Of a stretch of DNA of 64,000 bases, positions 1 to 12,331 are shown one piece after another (the first letter of the stretch is position 1; each line of letters opens with the position of its first letter). The notes beneath the pieces are model-generated. The model worked only from the letters and a program-made list of their open reading frames with translations. It was not told where the DNA came from and ran no database searches. Both the position numbers and the translations under genes were made by a program. The stretch covers positions 11,166,651 through 11,230,650 of the forward strand of contig CP137679.1 in NCBI GenBank assembly GCA_037976565.1, read 5' to 3'. This stretch comes from Mesocentrotus franciscanus. Taxonomy: Eukaryota; Echinodermata; Echinoidea; Camarodonta; Strongylocentrotidae.

Positions 1-1856
1 TTTTATTGGATTCTGTGAGAATTTATATTCTATCATTACCAGAACTCAAGCTTACCCCTAACCTCTTATGTCAACCTCTGAACCATGTTTTATTATTTGG
101 AAGCTACTGTTTCAAAATGTTTTTCACACACCTCTGAAATTTTACCTTTCTGATCTGTAAGTGTCAAGCACAAAGCTCCTGTCATTGTAGGCTTATATAA
201 AACAATAGGCCTGTATGTTTGGTTAATAAGGCTAAAGCCATCCCATCTTTTTTGCTTTTGTGATTTTGTCTTTTGTTGAATAAGATGCAATTGTTTATGC
301 TCAAACATTTACATTTAAGATGGTGTTTGTTATATGTGAAAAGAAAATGATTGAATATTAAAGGTAATACAAAGTTTTGGTATGGGGTCATGAATTTGGT
401 TCAAATGAACATATTGGAAGCACATGCGATCTTACAATATTCAGTGATCATTGTCGCGGTTGAAATCGAGTCTAAAGTGATGACATTGTAAATAATAAAC
501 TCTTTATGTTGTATAGCTCCCTCTTAAGACTGATATTACGTTAGCTTAAACAATGTTTCTTGACTACAATCAACCAATTTGCCATTCCCGTTTGGAAATT
601 ATATATCAGAACTGCATATTCTGAGATTTTCATGGTCGCAGCTACATGTACCATGGAATGGCCTTAGGCGCTATTTGAAGAGCACCGGTAAATTTTGATA
701 TTCAATTTCTGGAAAGCAGAAGTGTTTTAGGGGCTAAATAGTGCTTATAATACCTCCACAGGGGCATCCAAATACATTGTATATCAAAAATTTAAAGAAT
801 TACTATTCATCCAATTTTCAAAATTTCCCAAAACTTTGCATTACCTTTAAGTGACTCATACAGCATGTCTTAACTCTTCACGATTAGATGCATTGTTATA
901 ACATTTTAGTGGGACGCGGATAGGTAATACCTGACCAAATATATGCAGGCATACTTGGAAAAATGTTCAAAACCAATATTTTTTATCACAAAAAAAAATA
1001 GAAATTCAAAAAGATCGTTAGGAACAGTAAAAAAGAACTTAAAAAAAACTTTGAAATTCCCATCGCATTCTATTTTATCTGTCTTAATATCCCGTTGACT
1101 CTCTTTTATTCTTTTGAATAAAATATATTGAAAAATAAAAGAGGGGAAATGGGGGCAATTTCTTCATGCTGAATATTGGCCTCTCACTTTATTTTACTCA
1201 CCAACGATCAGAAGGTTCAGAAAGCAAAATTTGCACATTTCTCTTGAAAGCTAGGAGGGTGCTAAATTCTGTAAAAAAAGTATAGGACTTCATATCATTC
1301 TGGCACACAATGAACATTGTGTACTGTCAGTTATTAGTTATATTATTCAACATCATTGTATTGATATACCATCTTGGTCAACGACTTTGGAAGTTGTCAA
1401 CCCAGTTCTTGATACTTGGTACCTTGCCAACTCTCTGGCGTACAGGAGCTACCAGAGTCAGCAGCGGTGTTTGTAAGGGGGTCAGCGATCACCCCATGCT
1501 GGAGATCTCTTTGCTACTCCGTCAGGAGTGTTAATTTGATTCCAAGTAAGACCTCATAGGGTTCTGCTAGGAACACAATTCCATCAGGAACAATGGATCT
1601 TTCTTTTAAAGGTACAATTTAAAGTCTTTAGGGCATTCACATCGTATTCTCCAAAGTGTTTAAATAATAATAATAATAATAATAGTGGGTTTAATAGAGG
1701 TTGCAATATAATGAGGCAATTTCTTATAGTGAACTTCTATACAGATATATCATTGTATTATAGGCCTTCAAACATGTTGCACAATCTAGGTGGAGAGGGA
1801 GGGGTGCAAGGGATTCTCCATTTCTCTAAATAACCTCACCTGAAGAGAGAACTCTT

Positions 1857-2155
1857 AGAGGGGCAGTCCACCCGATATTAAGTTGGTTTTAATAGAAGCA
1901 GAAGAATGAGAGAAACGGGTCAGTGAAAGTTTGAGCCAAATCCGATTCAAAATAAGAAAGTTATGAATTTTTCAAGTTGCGATCAATCAAATATAAATTG
2001 GCAACATTGTCCTCTCCAATTTGCTCTGTACATAAAATTCCATAAACTTTCATTTTCTTTGTTATTGATGACATAATAGTTTTTTCTCCATACAGGGGTT
2101 GTATATAAATTGCTTCTATTAAAACCAACTTATTATCAGGGTGGACTTACCCTCT
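1857..2155. mobile_element. Palindromic MITE, 'TTGGTTTTAATAGAAGCAG' family (copy A)
   Basis: The left end reads AGAGGGGCAGTCCACCCGAT and the right end is its near reverse complement (GGGTGGACTTACCCTCT). Inside both arms is the shared motif AAGTTGGTTTTAATAGAAGC or its complement. About 300 bp, no coding capacity. The same family recurs at 7430-7928, and diverged relatives occur near 5155, 49180 and 61430. Confidence 0.75.
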
Positions 2156-2216
2156 AACCACCTAATGACCTCAGAGTTATGGTAAAATTTTATTTGTTTT
2201 GGTACTTATGGGTGAG

Positions 2217-2679
2217 TTAGACCCGTTCTCACTCACTTTGAAAGTGGTCTTAGTTAGACTGCTCCAGAGGAACGGGTCTTGAGGAACGGTTTGCGAGGTT
2301 CACACTCCGAGCTGTTTTTTATGGCTCAAACCGCTCCACGAGTCAAAGTGGTCTTGTTGCTATGGCAGCTCAGGTCAGCGGGTAATTTTTTTCGCGCGTG
2401 GAATACTAAGCGTATATACCGTAATACATGTTTCGCGTGGAACGTCACTAGCTCACTTCCGTTCAAAGTACGCTTCCGTTCACACTTGCACGTTAGAGCG
2501 CTCCAAACCGCTCTTAATAAGACCCGTTCCTCAAGACCACCTCCCGAGGTGGTCTTCTGGAGCCGTCCAGAAGTCCACTTCCTGGACCACTTTGACCGTT
2601 CTCACTCACCTAAGAACCGCTCCTGAGGAACGGGTCTTAGTTAGACTGCTCCAACGAAGTGAATGAGAACGGGGTCTAA
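2217..2679. mobile_element. GC-rich fold-back element (copy A)
   Basis: Begins TTAGACCCGTTCTCACTCAC and ends with its near complement (GTGAATGAGAACGGGGTCTAA). Shorter GAACGGGTCTT / AAGACCCGTTC motifs recur inside in both orientations. It is clearly richer in GC than its surroundings. No protein is supported. Confidence 0.65.
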
Positions 2680-3437
2680 GTTTAATGCCTTGTTTTGGTG
2701 ATGGGATTGTAGTTTCTAGTACTGTAGGCCTGCAAAAGGGATACCCCACTTGTGAGGGGGGGAGGCAGGCCCCAATTTCTCTGAAAAAACACCATCTAGG
2801 GAAAAACCCTTAACCAAATATGACCTCACAAAGGTTCTGTTAAAAATATTTGCATTTCCTTTTAGGTGAGTAGGCTACTGACTGTTATTGAGATTATATT
2901 AGATGGATGGATGTATTTTCATTTATGAAGTTATATAGGCTTACAAAGGGATTAAGGGGAGAGCAGGGAGACTCATTTTCTCTGAAAATATTGTCACTTG
3001 GAGAGATAACCCTTAAACAGTTTATGACCTCCAAAAGTTTCTGTTCAAAATATTTGTATTTACTTTAAGGTGAGTACTAGGCTAATGACTCGTTGAGGTG
3101 ATGGGGTCATGCCGTTATAGAGCGCAAAGATCACTTGCTTGTTTTCTTCCATGCAGTGTTGCCACTTAGAGGTGGGGAGGGGAGGGTATGGAGTGTACTG
3201 GTGAGGTGTTTACATCCTAGCACAAACAGAGTCACTAATTCAATTTGGTGAGGTTAGGAATGAAGAATGATATAAGGTCATAGGCTTGTTGATTCTTAGT
3301 CAAGGATGATGACAAAAGAAAAGTTTGTTGATTTCGTCATAATTTCATGAGATCATAAGTACAGTTAAACAGTAGGTGGTTGATTGCTAATAATCACTAT
3401 AAAGGGGCCCTGTATTTGTGCCCCTTCCTCTCAAGGA

Positions 3438-3649
3438 GGTGCTATGGCTCAGTGGTAGAGCAGTGGTCTTGTAACCGGGAGGTCCCTGGTTCAAAGCAGT
3501 CGATACTAGTGCCCTTTGGTATAAAGGTATTAATCCTCATTACCAAGTCCCTGGGAGAGAACTGTAAGCCCCCTGGTTGCTTACTTACAAGCATACACAT
3601 TTTTTCATAGCAGTCAGGTAAAACAAACAAACAAACAAACAAATAAATG
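3438..3649 (+). mobile_element. tRNA-derived SINE (copy A)
   Basis: The head is tRNA-like with an A box (TGGCTCAGTGG, 3445-3455) and a B box (GGTTCAAAGC, 3488-3497) at tRNA spacing. A tRNA-unrelated body and an (AAAC)n tail follow. The head resembles a tRNA with TGT in the anticodon position, but the anticodon stem does not pair properly. That points to a retroposon rather than a working tRNA gene. Confidence 0.7.
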
Positions 3650-4467
3650 GATGCAATTGATTTGATATTTACATGTAGCATCGACAACTAAATTCATATT
3701 GAAAGGAAAGTGTGATAATAATGAGGAGAAGCAACAGGGTCTTTGATTTTTGGAGAGGAAGATTTTTTTTTTTTAATAATAATAAAAAACCTTGTTTTTA
3801 TCTGCTGGGCTCATTTGAAAAGAATCGTTGGAGTTTCCCTAAATTTGTAATTCTCGTCCAAGTTGATAGGTCAGCTGCACTTTTGATTTGGTTCTTGGAA
3901 GTGCTGTGATTGTGGTTTGTAATCTGGTATTGTTCAGGTTAAGCTAAAGACCTTGCTGGGTTTCCAGAGGAAGCTAAATGACTTTATCTGTAAGAGAATA
4001 TCATGTTTCGATTGATTTGTCTTCCTTCTGCTTGTGTCTGGCCAGGAAGGCATCATTTTTAATTGATTTAAGTCGGAAACCCAGGGCACTTTAATACTTT
4101 GCACAGTCCTTGACTGTGGAGTACACAACTGACAAAATGTATAATTCAAAATGGCAGAAATAAAGAATAACATTGTCGATGTAGATAGGTTTGTTTTAAG
4201 AGAATGCAAACCACTTTGATGTATGCTCCTTATACCAAAAATTGGATTTCAATGAACCAAAGGTTTGTCTGAGGCATGTCGGACATTGTAGCAACACCTG
4301 ATGCTTGCAAGTTGGATTTCATCCATAGAAGTGCTATTGGATGATTAGTTACAGAGAGTTTGGAGAAGGAATATCTTCAAAATTAGTCATTACTTAAGGA
4401 AAGCTTCTTGCTTTTTTTTTCTTCACCCCCCCTCTCTCTCTCTCTCTCTCTGTCTTCCTTCTCTCTA

Positions 4468-4729
4468 ATGAAAATGGAAAATAATAATGATAATGGTGGC
4501 TTCTTGTATGGCACTCATGTCCTTCATGCAGTGATGCTTCAGGTGTTTCAACGTTATACCCCAGTCATAGCAAATATGTGGTACTCTAGCAAATGAGGTA
4601 CATATTAACTCCTGGGTGGAGAGTGGCAGTGTGGATTAAATGTCTCGCCAAAGGGACATGTTGGGCTGGGATTTGAACCCTCAACCCTTTGATTGAGAGT
4701 CGAGCTGATAATGAACCACTATACCACAA

Positions 4730-4735
<6 letters not shown>
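4468..4735 (-). mobile_element. tRNA-derived SINE, minus strand (copy A)
   Basis: On the minus strand the head has an A box (TGGTATAGTGG, 4716-4726) and a B box (GGGTTCAAATCCC, 4668-4680). The body has the CCACTCTCCACCCAGG block shared with the SINEs at 44102 and 36530, and the tail is AT-rich (ATT/ATC)n near 4470-4490. It abuts a (CT)n tract at its head. Confidence 0.7.
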
Positions 4736-4785
<50 letters not shown>

Positions 4786-4788
4786 CTT

Positions 4789-4828
<40 letters not shown>

Positions 4829-4853
4829 GTCTCTCTCTCTCTCTCTCTCTACC
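4735..4853. repeat. (CT)n microsatellite (copy A)
   Basis: Almost pure CT with a few TT, CC and GT interruptions. The length differs from copy B (16767-16876). Confidence 0.95.
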
Positions 4854-5597
4854 TCTTTATAACTATATTATTCATGTACTTTCATATTGTGAAGGTGGGA
4901 AAAACTCCACATGTGGTTTCCTGTCTGATTGTGTTTTAATAGAAAAACAAAATCATCATGTTAACCATATTTGGTAAATTCACAAATGTGAGGTCGTGTT
5001 CCTTTTTGGTCGTGTTTCTCACCTTTCACCTTTAACCCATCGCACGATCTCAACATTCAAAATCGAACAATAGGAAACATACTATATGATCACATGATAA
5101 TTGAAAACAGCTGATGGAAGCTTGCATGTTTTCCACATTTGTTCATGGTTTTAGAGGAGAAGTCCCACCGGATCTCAACTTATTTTAGATGAAAGTAGCA
5201 GATCAGGACATTATTTTTAATCTACTGACTAATATTGAGAAGTTATGGGCTTTGAAATCATGAATATATGATACAAGATACAATGATACAAATTGGCAAC
5301 TCTGCAGTCTGTATGCATGTATGAATATCTTCTTTATTTTCCTTTTTTATTGTTACACAAAATTTTATGAGTTTCCATCCCCCCCGCCCTACAAACAAAA
5401 TATTTCTCATCTCACCCTGGTATAAGTCACCAAATGAGATCTGCAAGATAGCTTTGATGGTTCAGTTTAACTGTTTATTGCTTTAAATGTTGCCCAACGC
5501 TTCAGGATGTTGGTGACCTCAGAAGCAAACCCCAACATCCCCAAACATGCACTGTAGTGTTTGATTTAAACAATGGAATGGCCATCAACTTGGATAC

Positions 5598-5800
5598 TCC
5601 CCTCTCTCTCTCTCCTATTTCTCTCTCCCTCCCCTCTCTCTCTCTCCCTATTTCTCTCTCCCTCCCCCTCTCTCTCTCTATTTCTCTCTCCCTCCCCCCT
5701 CTCTCTCTCTCTCTTTCTCTTTTCTCTTTCCTCTCTCCCTTTCCTCTTCTCTCTCCCCTCTTCCTCTCTTTTTCTCTCTTGATCTTCCCTTCTCTCTCCC
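5598..5800. repeat. CT-rich low-complexity tract (copy A)
   Basis: Polypyrimidine runs of CTCT, CCCT and TTTCT. Long open frames on both strands here are compositional artefacts. Confidence 0.95.
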
Positions 5801-5817
5801 TCACTTGCCTTTTCTAC

Positions 5818-6282
5818 CTGTCTGTCTGTCTATTTATCTATCTCTCTACCTCCATATCTATCTGTCTAGTTATCTATCTAGTTATCTATCTCTCTACCTC
5901 TATATCTATCTGTCTAGTTATCTATCTAGTTATCCATCTCTCTACCTCTATATCTATCTGTCTAGTTATCTATCTAGTTATCTATCTCTCTACCTCTATA
6001 TCTATCCGTCTAGTTATCTATCTAGTTATCTATCTCTCTACCTCTATATATATCTGTCTAGTTATCTATCTAGTTATCCATCTCTCTACCTCTATATCTA
6101 TCCGTCTAGTTATCTATCTAGTTATCTATCTCTCTACCTCTATATCTATCTGTCTAGTTATCTATCTAGTTATCCATCTCTCTACCTATATATCTATCCG
6201 TCTAGTTATCTATCTAGTTATCTATCTCTCTACCTCTATATATATCTGTCTAGTTATCTATCTAGTTATCTATCTGTCTAGT

Positions 6283-6315
<33 letters not shown>
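5818..6315. repeat. 48-bp minisatellite, about nine units (copy A)
   Basis: The unit is built from CTAGTTATCTATCTAGTTAT plus CTCTCTACCTCTATAT blocks. Variants (TATC/CCATC, CTGTC/CCGTC, TATATCTATC/TATATATATC) alternate, suggesting a higher-order pattern. Because 48 is a multiple of 3 and no variant makes a stop in two frames, long periodic open frames run through it. They are not genes. Confidence 0.9.
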
Positions 6316-6316
<1 letters not shown>

Positions 6317-6796
6317 CAGTCATTTACCTCATTTACCTCATTACATCCTTTTTCTCTCTCGATCCCAGTCACTCTATTTGTTATTTGAAATCCAGCTACT
6401 ACTGGATCTCTCTGGTTCTGTATTCCATAACGATCCGAAAATGACAAGAACTTTGATCTGTTTGTTGATCGTATTTGTAACGTTCCATAAGTCTATTGTT
6501 TTGTCATTTTTTCACTTTCCATACAAAGTATGAAAGAAACATGTAATACATATAGCCGTACCATAATGCTATGACTTTCTAATTCCTTAAAAAAACAATC
6601 ATCTCTGATTCTCTGTTCATATCCTTATCATTCAATGTGTTTACCGGTAATAGAATCCATTCAAATTTCTGTTTTAATGTGGAAACAGCTTTGAAAGGTG
6701 GCTGTTGAATTGACCATCAATGTATTTTGCTTCTTCAAATTTCATGCTACTCGCATTATTCCACGAAACAGTCATATAACTAAATACATTTGCTTT

Positions 6797-7178
6797 TTAA
6801 AGATAAAGACCAGTTCTGGTCATGCGATTGCATTGTGAAAGAAACGTTGTGGAATCGATCAGAAAAGGTTGATCATAGTATTGGTGTGTATTGCAAGGTT
6901 CTGGAATCATCAAAATGATAAGAAATTTGGCCCAGTCTTGGTAAAGTTGCAAGCACTGTAGACAGAAAGATGTATATGGGACTACGCGACCACGTGTGCG
7001 ATATCTATTTGGTCCCAATAGATATAATAATTTACCAAATATATCGATTAGTAGGCGGTTTCCCGGCAAAATTTGTATCATCACGTATTAGTCAAAACAT
7101 ATTCTTTCACATGTTTGGTAATGAGAGCTTCCATTTCATTTTTTGAGAGGCGTTTCCAAAACTGGTCTTTACCTTTAA
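6797..7178. mobile_element. MITE with TTAA ends, family 1 (copy A)
   Basis: About 380 bp bounded by TTAA. The left end reads TTAAAGATAAAGACCAGTTC and the right end is its near complement (AACTGGTCTTTACCTTTAA). Full members recur at 18825-19208, 25608-25988 and 51749-52428, with a fragment at 62147-62296. TTAA at both ends would fit piggyBac-like target choice, but no transposase is present. Confidence 0.8.
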
Positions 7179-7429
7179 CCACAAGAATGGATACTAGTGC
7201 ATGTCTTTGTACACTTCTGCACAAGCAAATAACTTCTAGTTGATAAGTGATTAATGACAGAATATGTACCCAGCAAAATAAGAAAGGGTTATCTCTTGAC
7301 TGAAACATTTGTATTTTTATTTTATTTTGTCTATTTTATATTGGATATGCTTAATTCAAACACTTTCATTTCATTTCTAATTGAAATCCTTAATAATACC
7401 TTCTAAGTCAGGTGTTGTCAGGGCTGTTA

Positions 7430-7928
7430 CAGGAGAAGTCTACCCTGATATGTAGTCGATTTTAATAGAAGCAGAAAATGAAAAAAACAGATCAGTGAAA
7501 GTTTGAGTAAAATCTGATGAAGTCGCAATGAATCAGACAGAAATTGGCAACTCTGTGACGTATCTTGCGAGCTCTTCTCCAATTTGCTCTATACAGAAAA
7601 TGTCATAAACTTTCATTTTCTTAGTTATTGATGATGAAATAGATTTGTTTCTTATCGTGTTTGAATAAAAACATATTTGCACTGTAATTATATCTAGGGT
7701 GAATGTATGGTTGAAAATTTTCTTAGGGAGAATATACATTTTTGAAGTTTTTGAGTACAGGGCAAATGGGAGGGGAGCTTGCAAGATACGTGTGTTTGAT
7801 TGATCGTACCTTCAAAAATTCATAACTTTCTTATTTTCAATCGGTTTTTGCTCAAATTTTCACTGACCCGTTTCTCATTTTTCTGCTTCTATTAAAACCA
7901 ACTTAATATCAGGGCAGACTTCCCCTTT
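7430..7928. mobile_element. Longer member of the 'TTTTAATAGAAGCAG' MITE family (copy A)
   Basis: Left end AGGAGAAGTCTACCCTGATAT and right end ATATCAGGGCAGACTTCCCC are inverted. The internal arms share ATTTTAATAGAAGCAGAAAATG and its complement. The centre is about 200 bp longer than in the 1857-2155 element. Confidence 0.65.
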
Positions 7929-8153
7929 AAGGCATATTGTAACCAGGCTCATTCATGCACAACTCTTCAGTATCCATTTTTTGTTGTCATTAATTTTCAG
8001 CAAGAACATGTATGTACTTTGCACAGATTGCGTGACATATGCGACATGTCGGCACTCATCAAGATTTTTTGAAAGCAACCAGTCTGGCCGCCAGACGACA
8101 TCATTCTATTAATGCATAATATCACATTGGTTTGTTCTCTTTCTTTTCTTCAG

Positions 8154-8418
8154 GTGGCTGTCTTTAAGAAGCGAGAGAGGCTACGGTCGGGGGGCTATTG
8201 ACATCGACCGCACCACCGAGGACGATCCCGAGCTTATTCAGCGAGAGCAAAGAGTCCTGGAGGACGAAGCCAACCACGAGGAGGTGATGGGTATCGACAT
8301 CTCCATCATCGAATCGGACAATGATGAGGACATCATCGCTGAGATCTCCGACGAGGAGGTCCTACCGAAGGACGAGAACCCTCATTCGCCTCTAGAAAGA
8401 AAAGAAAGTACTGTATGA
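8154..8418 (+). pseudogene. Terminal coding exon, copy A, broken by a 5-bp deletion
   Basis: Same exon as 20191-20460, with the same acceptor (tttcttcag). At about 8190-8196 five bases present in copy B are missing, so the frame entered from the splice site meets a TGA about 15 codons in. After the deletion the remaining ~70 codons stay open in the other frame up to the same TGA at 8416-8418. Because the two copies are probably the same locus, this may be a consensus error or an allelic break rather than a true pseudogene. Confidence 0.7.
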
Positions 8419-11400
8419 TCATGGTTGATGATAGCGATGCTTCAGCCGGCTACCTGCATTCTTTACTGTAGATGAACAATGAGAGATGTACCTGGTGATT
8501 GAAGGCATCGGAAAGTTCTTGCCCTGATTCTGTTTTAAGCGAGAGATCTCTGAATGAGAAGATATTTAGGATGCCATGTGGCACTGCTGAAAGACATCAT
8601 GCATGGATTCGTAGATCAGATTTTTGTGACATCTTCTCAAATGAAATCATGCATGTTATTGTAGCCAAAGAGGTTACCTAGAGGGCATCAGGACATGACA
8701 CCGCTGAAAAGATATCATTCAAAGATTCATTCGATCACAGAGAAGGTTTGACAACATCTTTTCAAGAAAAATTATGCATGCATTTGAGCCCACAACTATG
8801 GAGTTAACGACTAAGACTTCAAAGATGGAACCGTCGGGTGATGAAAGACACCGCTAGAGACAATTCCTCCTGGAGAAAGCGCCCTCTTTAGCCTCCAAAC
8901 TTACAGCATCCATTGTGTTTCTGCTCGTTCTCTAAACGAGGGAGAAGGCAAAGTATGTCTGAATCCCTTTGGGTAGAGCTATTCTATCACGCCGAAATCT
9001 ATGTGCGAATTACGCAAGGCTCTTTTGTGCCCTCTATGACCATGCATGTCACCTGCGGAGAGCTAGAAGGACACCAAGATGTGATTCAACGGCCCTTCTG
9101 GCTCTCAACAGAGGATGTGTAGTGACAAGTAGTCAATCCCATGGCTTTTATGCAGGGAATTCCTAATAGTTTAGTGTATTATGAATTCTGATAATGCTCT
9201 TATGCCAGGCACATACAAAAATTATATTTATAAAAATCATATAAAATTGATAATAAATGTGATTTAAAATGTATTGGATTTAATATGTATTAGGATTCAT
9301 AAGGAGTAAGACTTATTTTACAATTTTTAAACAATATGATTTTTATTTTTAAACAAGTAGGAACAATTAGAGGTAGATGAAAATAACTGATTAATGTACA
9401 TTACTTGTATTGGGTTAGACAGATAGAATGGGAAATAAAAGCCAAATTAAGCCTTAACAAAGACTATGCATGAATTAAAGATGTGTATATGACACTAAGT
9501 TATATTTCTTAAGGTGTTTATATGCACCAAGCACCATAGTTATCAGCACATTTGAGACTGTTTAAGTACATGGTGTACACTATACATTTTATAATCCAAG
9601 TGATGGGTTTATGCTCTGCATTAACTTCTGGGGGGTGTCTCACAAAGACTAAGATCGACTTTAAGTTGGACTTAAGTATAACAGGCCGTTCGTGCCATTG
9701 TTTGCTATCATTATTTACTGGCATTGGTCTCTCAAGGGATGTACAAATCATGGTAAAAAATCTACAAAACTTACATTTTTGATAATTCATTATTGAAGGA
9801 AAAAATATTATCTAAAGATTATAATTTAGAGACCAATTGGGATAGCAACCAATGGCATGAACGGCCTGTTATACTTAAGTCCAACTTAAAGTCGATCTTA
9901 GCCTTTGTGAAACACCCCCCTGGTGTAAACACTGAATTTTCATCATGGGCAGTACATATAACAGTGACAATGCACGTCGTGTCAGAAAACTGCATTTCAA
10001 ACACAGCTGAATTAGGTATGGAGACAAACATGTATACATTGCCACAAACAGTTCCAGGATATATGCACTGAAAAGCAACATCATTTCCACCTTATATTTC
10101 AAATAGAACTTACATGTACAATGTATGTTCTATTGTTCTGATTATGTAAGAGGTTATTTAAACTTGAGAGGCTCTTTTTTTCAAATAGCGACGCCCTTGT
10201 GTGTTATTTTTCTACAAATATCGGTTGTCTGGAAATGCTTTAGCGCCGTTCAAAGCACAAATGTCCATTTTTGGATTAAGCACATTTTTGATCTCTTTAA
10301 GTGCAACAATGTAATATACATCGCCATGGGAATTCATTTACATATTTGTAGTAGCAGTAGTATTAGGATTGATATGTATTCTCATTAAACATGGGGGTAA
10401 CTGAAAATGGGCTTCTGCCTGTCTTCTTTCGATCGTGAGTCACTTGTTTTAGATTGATAGTACGAAAATATCCTAATGCACTTGCCAGAAAAATTTATTC
10501 CTAGATTTTGCTGAAACAGAAATTCAAATCCCGAATTAGATATTTGATGTTGCAACTGTTTGGTATTTCCCCTTGCATTCTTTGTTGTTTAGCATGTTGT
10601 TTTCATTTTGTTTTGACTATGTCACAGTGTTTTGTCTTTGAAAAGGTATCTATTAGAGCTGCATTGTGTCTTTCTTGAGGCTGTATTTTTGCATGTATGT
10701 CTGTGAAAAGAATGGTAAACTGAGTTTTTATGATATCAGTGGGAGGATATTTTTCAAACTCATGACTGTTTTACTAACATGTCTTCCTTGTTTCTTAATA
10801 TGAAAATGATCTTAATTTTCCGAGACACCTTTGTTTTTCATTTTAGGAGTTTATCTACTGATCAGGTAGAATTTTTTAAAGGTGAAATAGAATTTGTGAC
10901 AAAATGAGAACTTGGATTGAAGTGAAATTTACCTTTATCATTTGTGATTTCTAATTAACCTGACTAACCGCCATCAATTCAAATTATTAAGGAAACATGA
11001 ACATGAAGTAAAATTCAGCATATCTCCTTTTTAAATAAATTAGGAATCATAGTTGGTAATGCATAACAGTAAGAAATATGTTTTCATTACTGTAGTCTTG
11101 CACTATTTAACCTGTCTTTAAAGGCCACTTATGGAATACATGCATAGATTGTCAACAGCTGATACAGTGTGTTTCAGACTCTGCTTCATGATACATACCA
11201 TCATTAACTTGTTATTTGCCATGGATTGACACCGCCACACTAATACATTGTTAGGAGTCTATTATACATGTAAAATGTGTGTGTGAAAAAAGTCGAACGT
11301 GGCAGTCCCTTGTGGCAGTCATTGGTTGTGAAGGCAGGTGAAGGGTTAAAAATGGGTTAAATATGGACACTAACAAAAATAGGGAATACCTGTTTTTACA

Positions 11401-11831
11401 CATGTAATTGTTACCCCAGGAATGTTGCCCATGATGAAGTAGTACATGATAAGGGTGTGCATCATTACTAGAGAAGTAAAACAGTCTCAAAACTCTTCCA
11501 ATTTCTCCCTTTATCTATATTACTGTCTCTATTCACCCTGCTCTGTTGCAATTCAGAACACACTTGCACTTTGATTTTTTAAAATAAATTAAGTATGTTT
11601 TTCTGCTTTGTGTTGATCGATGAGCATTTTATCAGTAAGTTATATCATTAGTTGTTGTACAGAGGTGTGCTTTTATTTATTCATCGTTCAGTTTATCCTC
11701 TTTTGTTTTATGTGCTTAGTATGGCATTAATGTTTTTTGCAATTGCTGTATTAAAGAAATAATAAAGATCTTTACAGTTTTTATGTGAACTATGTCTATT
11801 GACAGACAGGGTTTATATTTTATATTCTCAG
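8419..11831 (+). other. Probable 3' UTR, copy A
   Basis: Counterpart of 20461-23878. Nearly identical apart from small indels such as those near 8446 and 10850, and cut off at the N gap. No coding sequence is seen. It carries one palindromic MITE (9632-9919). Confidence 0.45.
9632..9919. mobile_element. Palindromic MITE family 2 (copy A)
   Basis: Inverted ends GGGGTGTCTCACAAAGACTA / GCCTTTGTGAAACACCCCC. The arms share AAGTCCAACTTAAAGTCGAT and complement. CTGG flanks both ends (9628-9631 and 9920-9923), a possible 4-bp target duplication. Overlapping open frames on both strands come from the palindrome. Confidence 0.8.
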
Positions 11832-12331
11832 NNNNNNNNNNNNNNNNNNNNNNNNNNNNNNNNNNNNNNNNNNNNNNNNNNNNNNNNNNNNNNNNNNNNN
11901 NNNNNNNNNNNNNNNNNNNNNNNNNNNNNNNNNNNNNNNNNNNNNNNNNNNNNNNNNNNNNNNNNNNNNNNNNNNNNNNNNNNNNNNNNNNNNNNNNNNN
12001 NNNNNNNNNNNNNNNNNNNNNNNNNNNNNNNNNNNNNNNNNNNNNNNNNNNNNNNNNNNNNNNNNNNNNNNNNNNNNNNNNNNNNNNNNNNNNNNNNNNN
12101 NNNNNNNNNNNNNNNNNNNNNNNNNNNNNNNNNNNNNNNNNNNNNNNNNNNNNNNNNNNNNNNNNNNNNNNNNNNNNNNNNNNNNNNNNNNNNNNNNNNN
12201 NNNNNNNNNNNNNNNNNNNNNNNNNNNNNNNNNNNNNNNNNNNNNNNNNNNNNNNNNNNNNNNNNNNNNNNNNNNNNNNNNNNNNNNNNNNNNNNNNNNN
12301 NNNNNNNNNNNNNNNNNNNNNNNNNNNNNNN
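11832..12331. other. Assembly gap of exactly 500 N
   Basis: A run of exactly 500 unknown bases, typical of a scaffold gap of arbitrary size. Both edges coincide with the ends of the 11.5 kb repeated segment. Open frames that appear to cross it are artefacts. Confidence 0.99.

Larger units (their letters stand above)
1..8153 (+). other. Non-coding, presumed intron (copy A) of the unidentified gene ending at 8418
   Basis: No exon-like open frame is visible before the acceptor at 8153. The sequence is AT-rich and holds MITEs, two SINEs, CT-rich tracts and a 48-bp minisatellite, listed separately. All of it from base 282 recurs in copy B with small indels. Earlier exons of the gene are presumed to lie left of the window. 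Calling this an intron is inference from the 3' splice site at 8151-8153. Confidence 0.55.
282..11831. repeat. Copy A of an 11.5 kb duplicated segment, ending at the N gap
   Basis: The segment matches 12332-23878 in order and orientation. Lengths are 11550 and 11547 bp. Differences are mainly one- to five-base indels in homopolymers and simple repeats, with occasional substitutions. Copy A stops at the first N (11832) at a point that lies inside continuous sequence in copy B. Copy B starts at the last N at a point inside continuous sequence in copy A. This is a dovetail overlap, so an unmerged contig or haplotype overlap is more likely than a real tandem duplication. Confidence 0.95.

Noticed and set aside
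3438..3512. A tRNA-Thr(TGT) gene
   Set aside because: A and B boxes and a pairing acceptor stem are present, but the anticodon stem does not pair, copies differ in the T arm, and a SINE body with (AAAC)n tail follows. Better read as a SINE head.
5557..6444. 295-codon open frame rich in Leu, Ser, Tyr and Ile (also in copy B, 17597-18473)
   Set aside because: It runs through CT-rich sequence and a 48-bp minisatellite; the period is a multiple of 3, so the frame stays open by arithmetic. No conserved domain, and the frame differs between copies.
9518..10102. Pairs of overlapping 70-92 codon frames on both strands (also 21559-22143)
   Set aside because: They mirror each other because the DNA is a palindromic MITE; no gene evidence.
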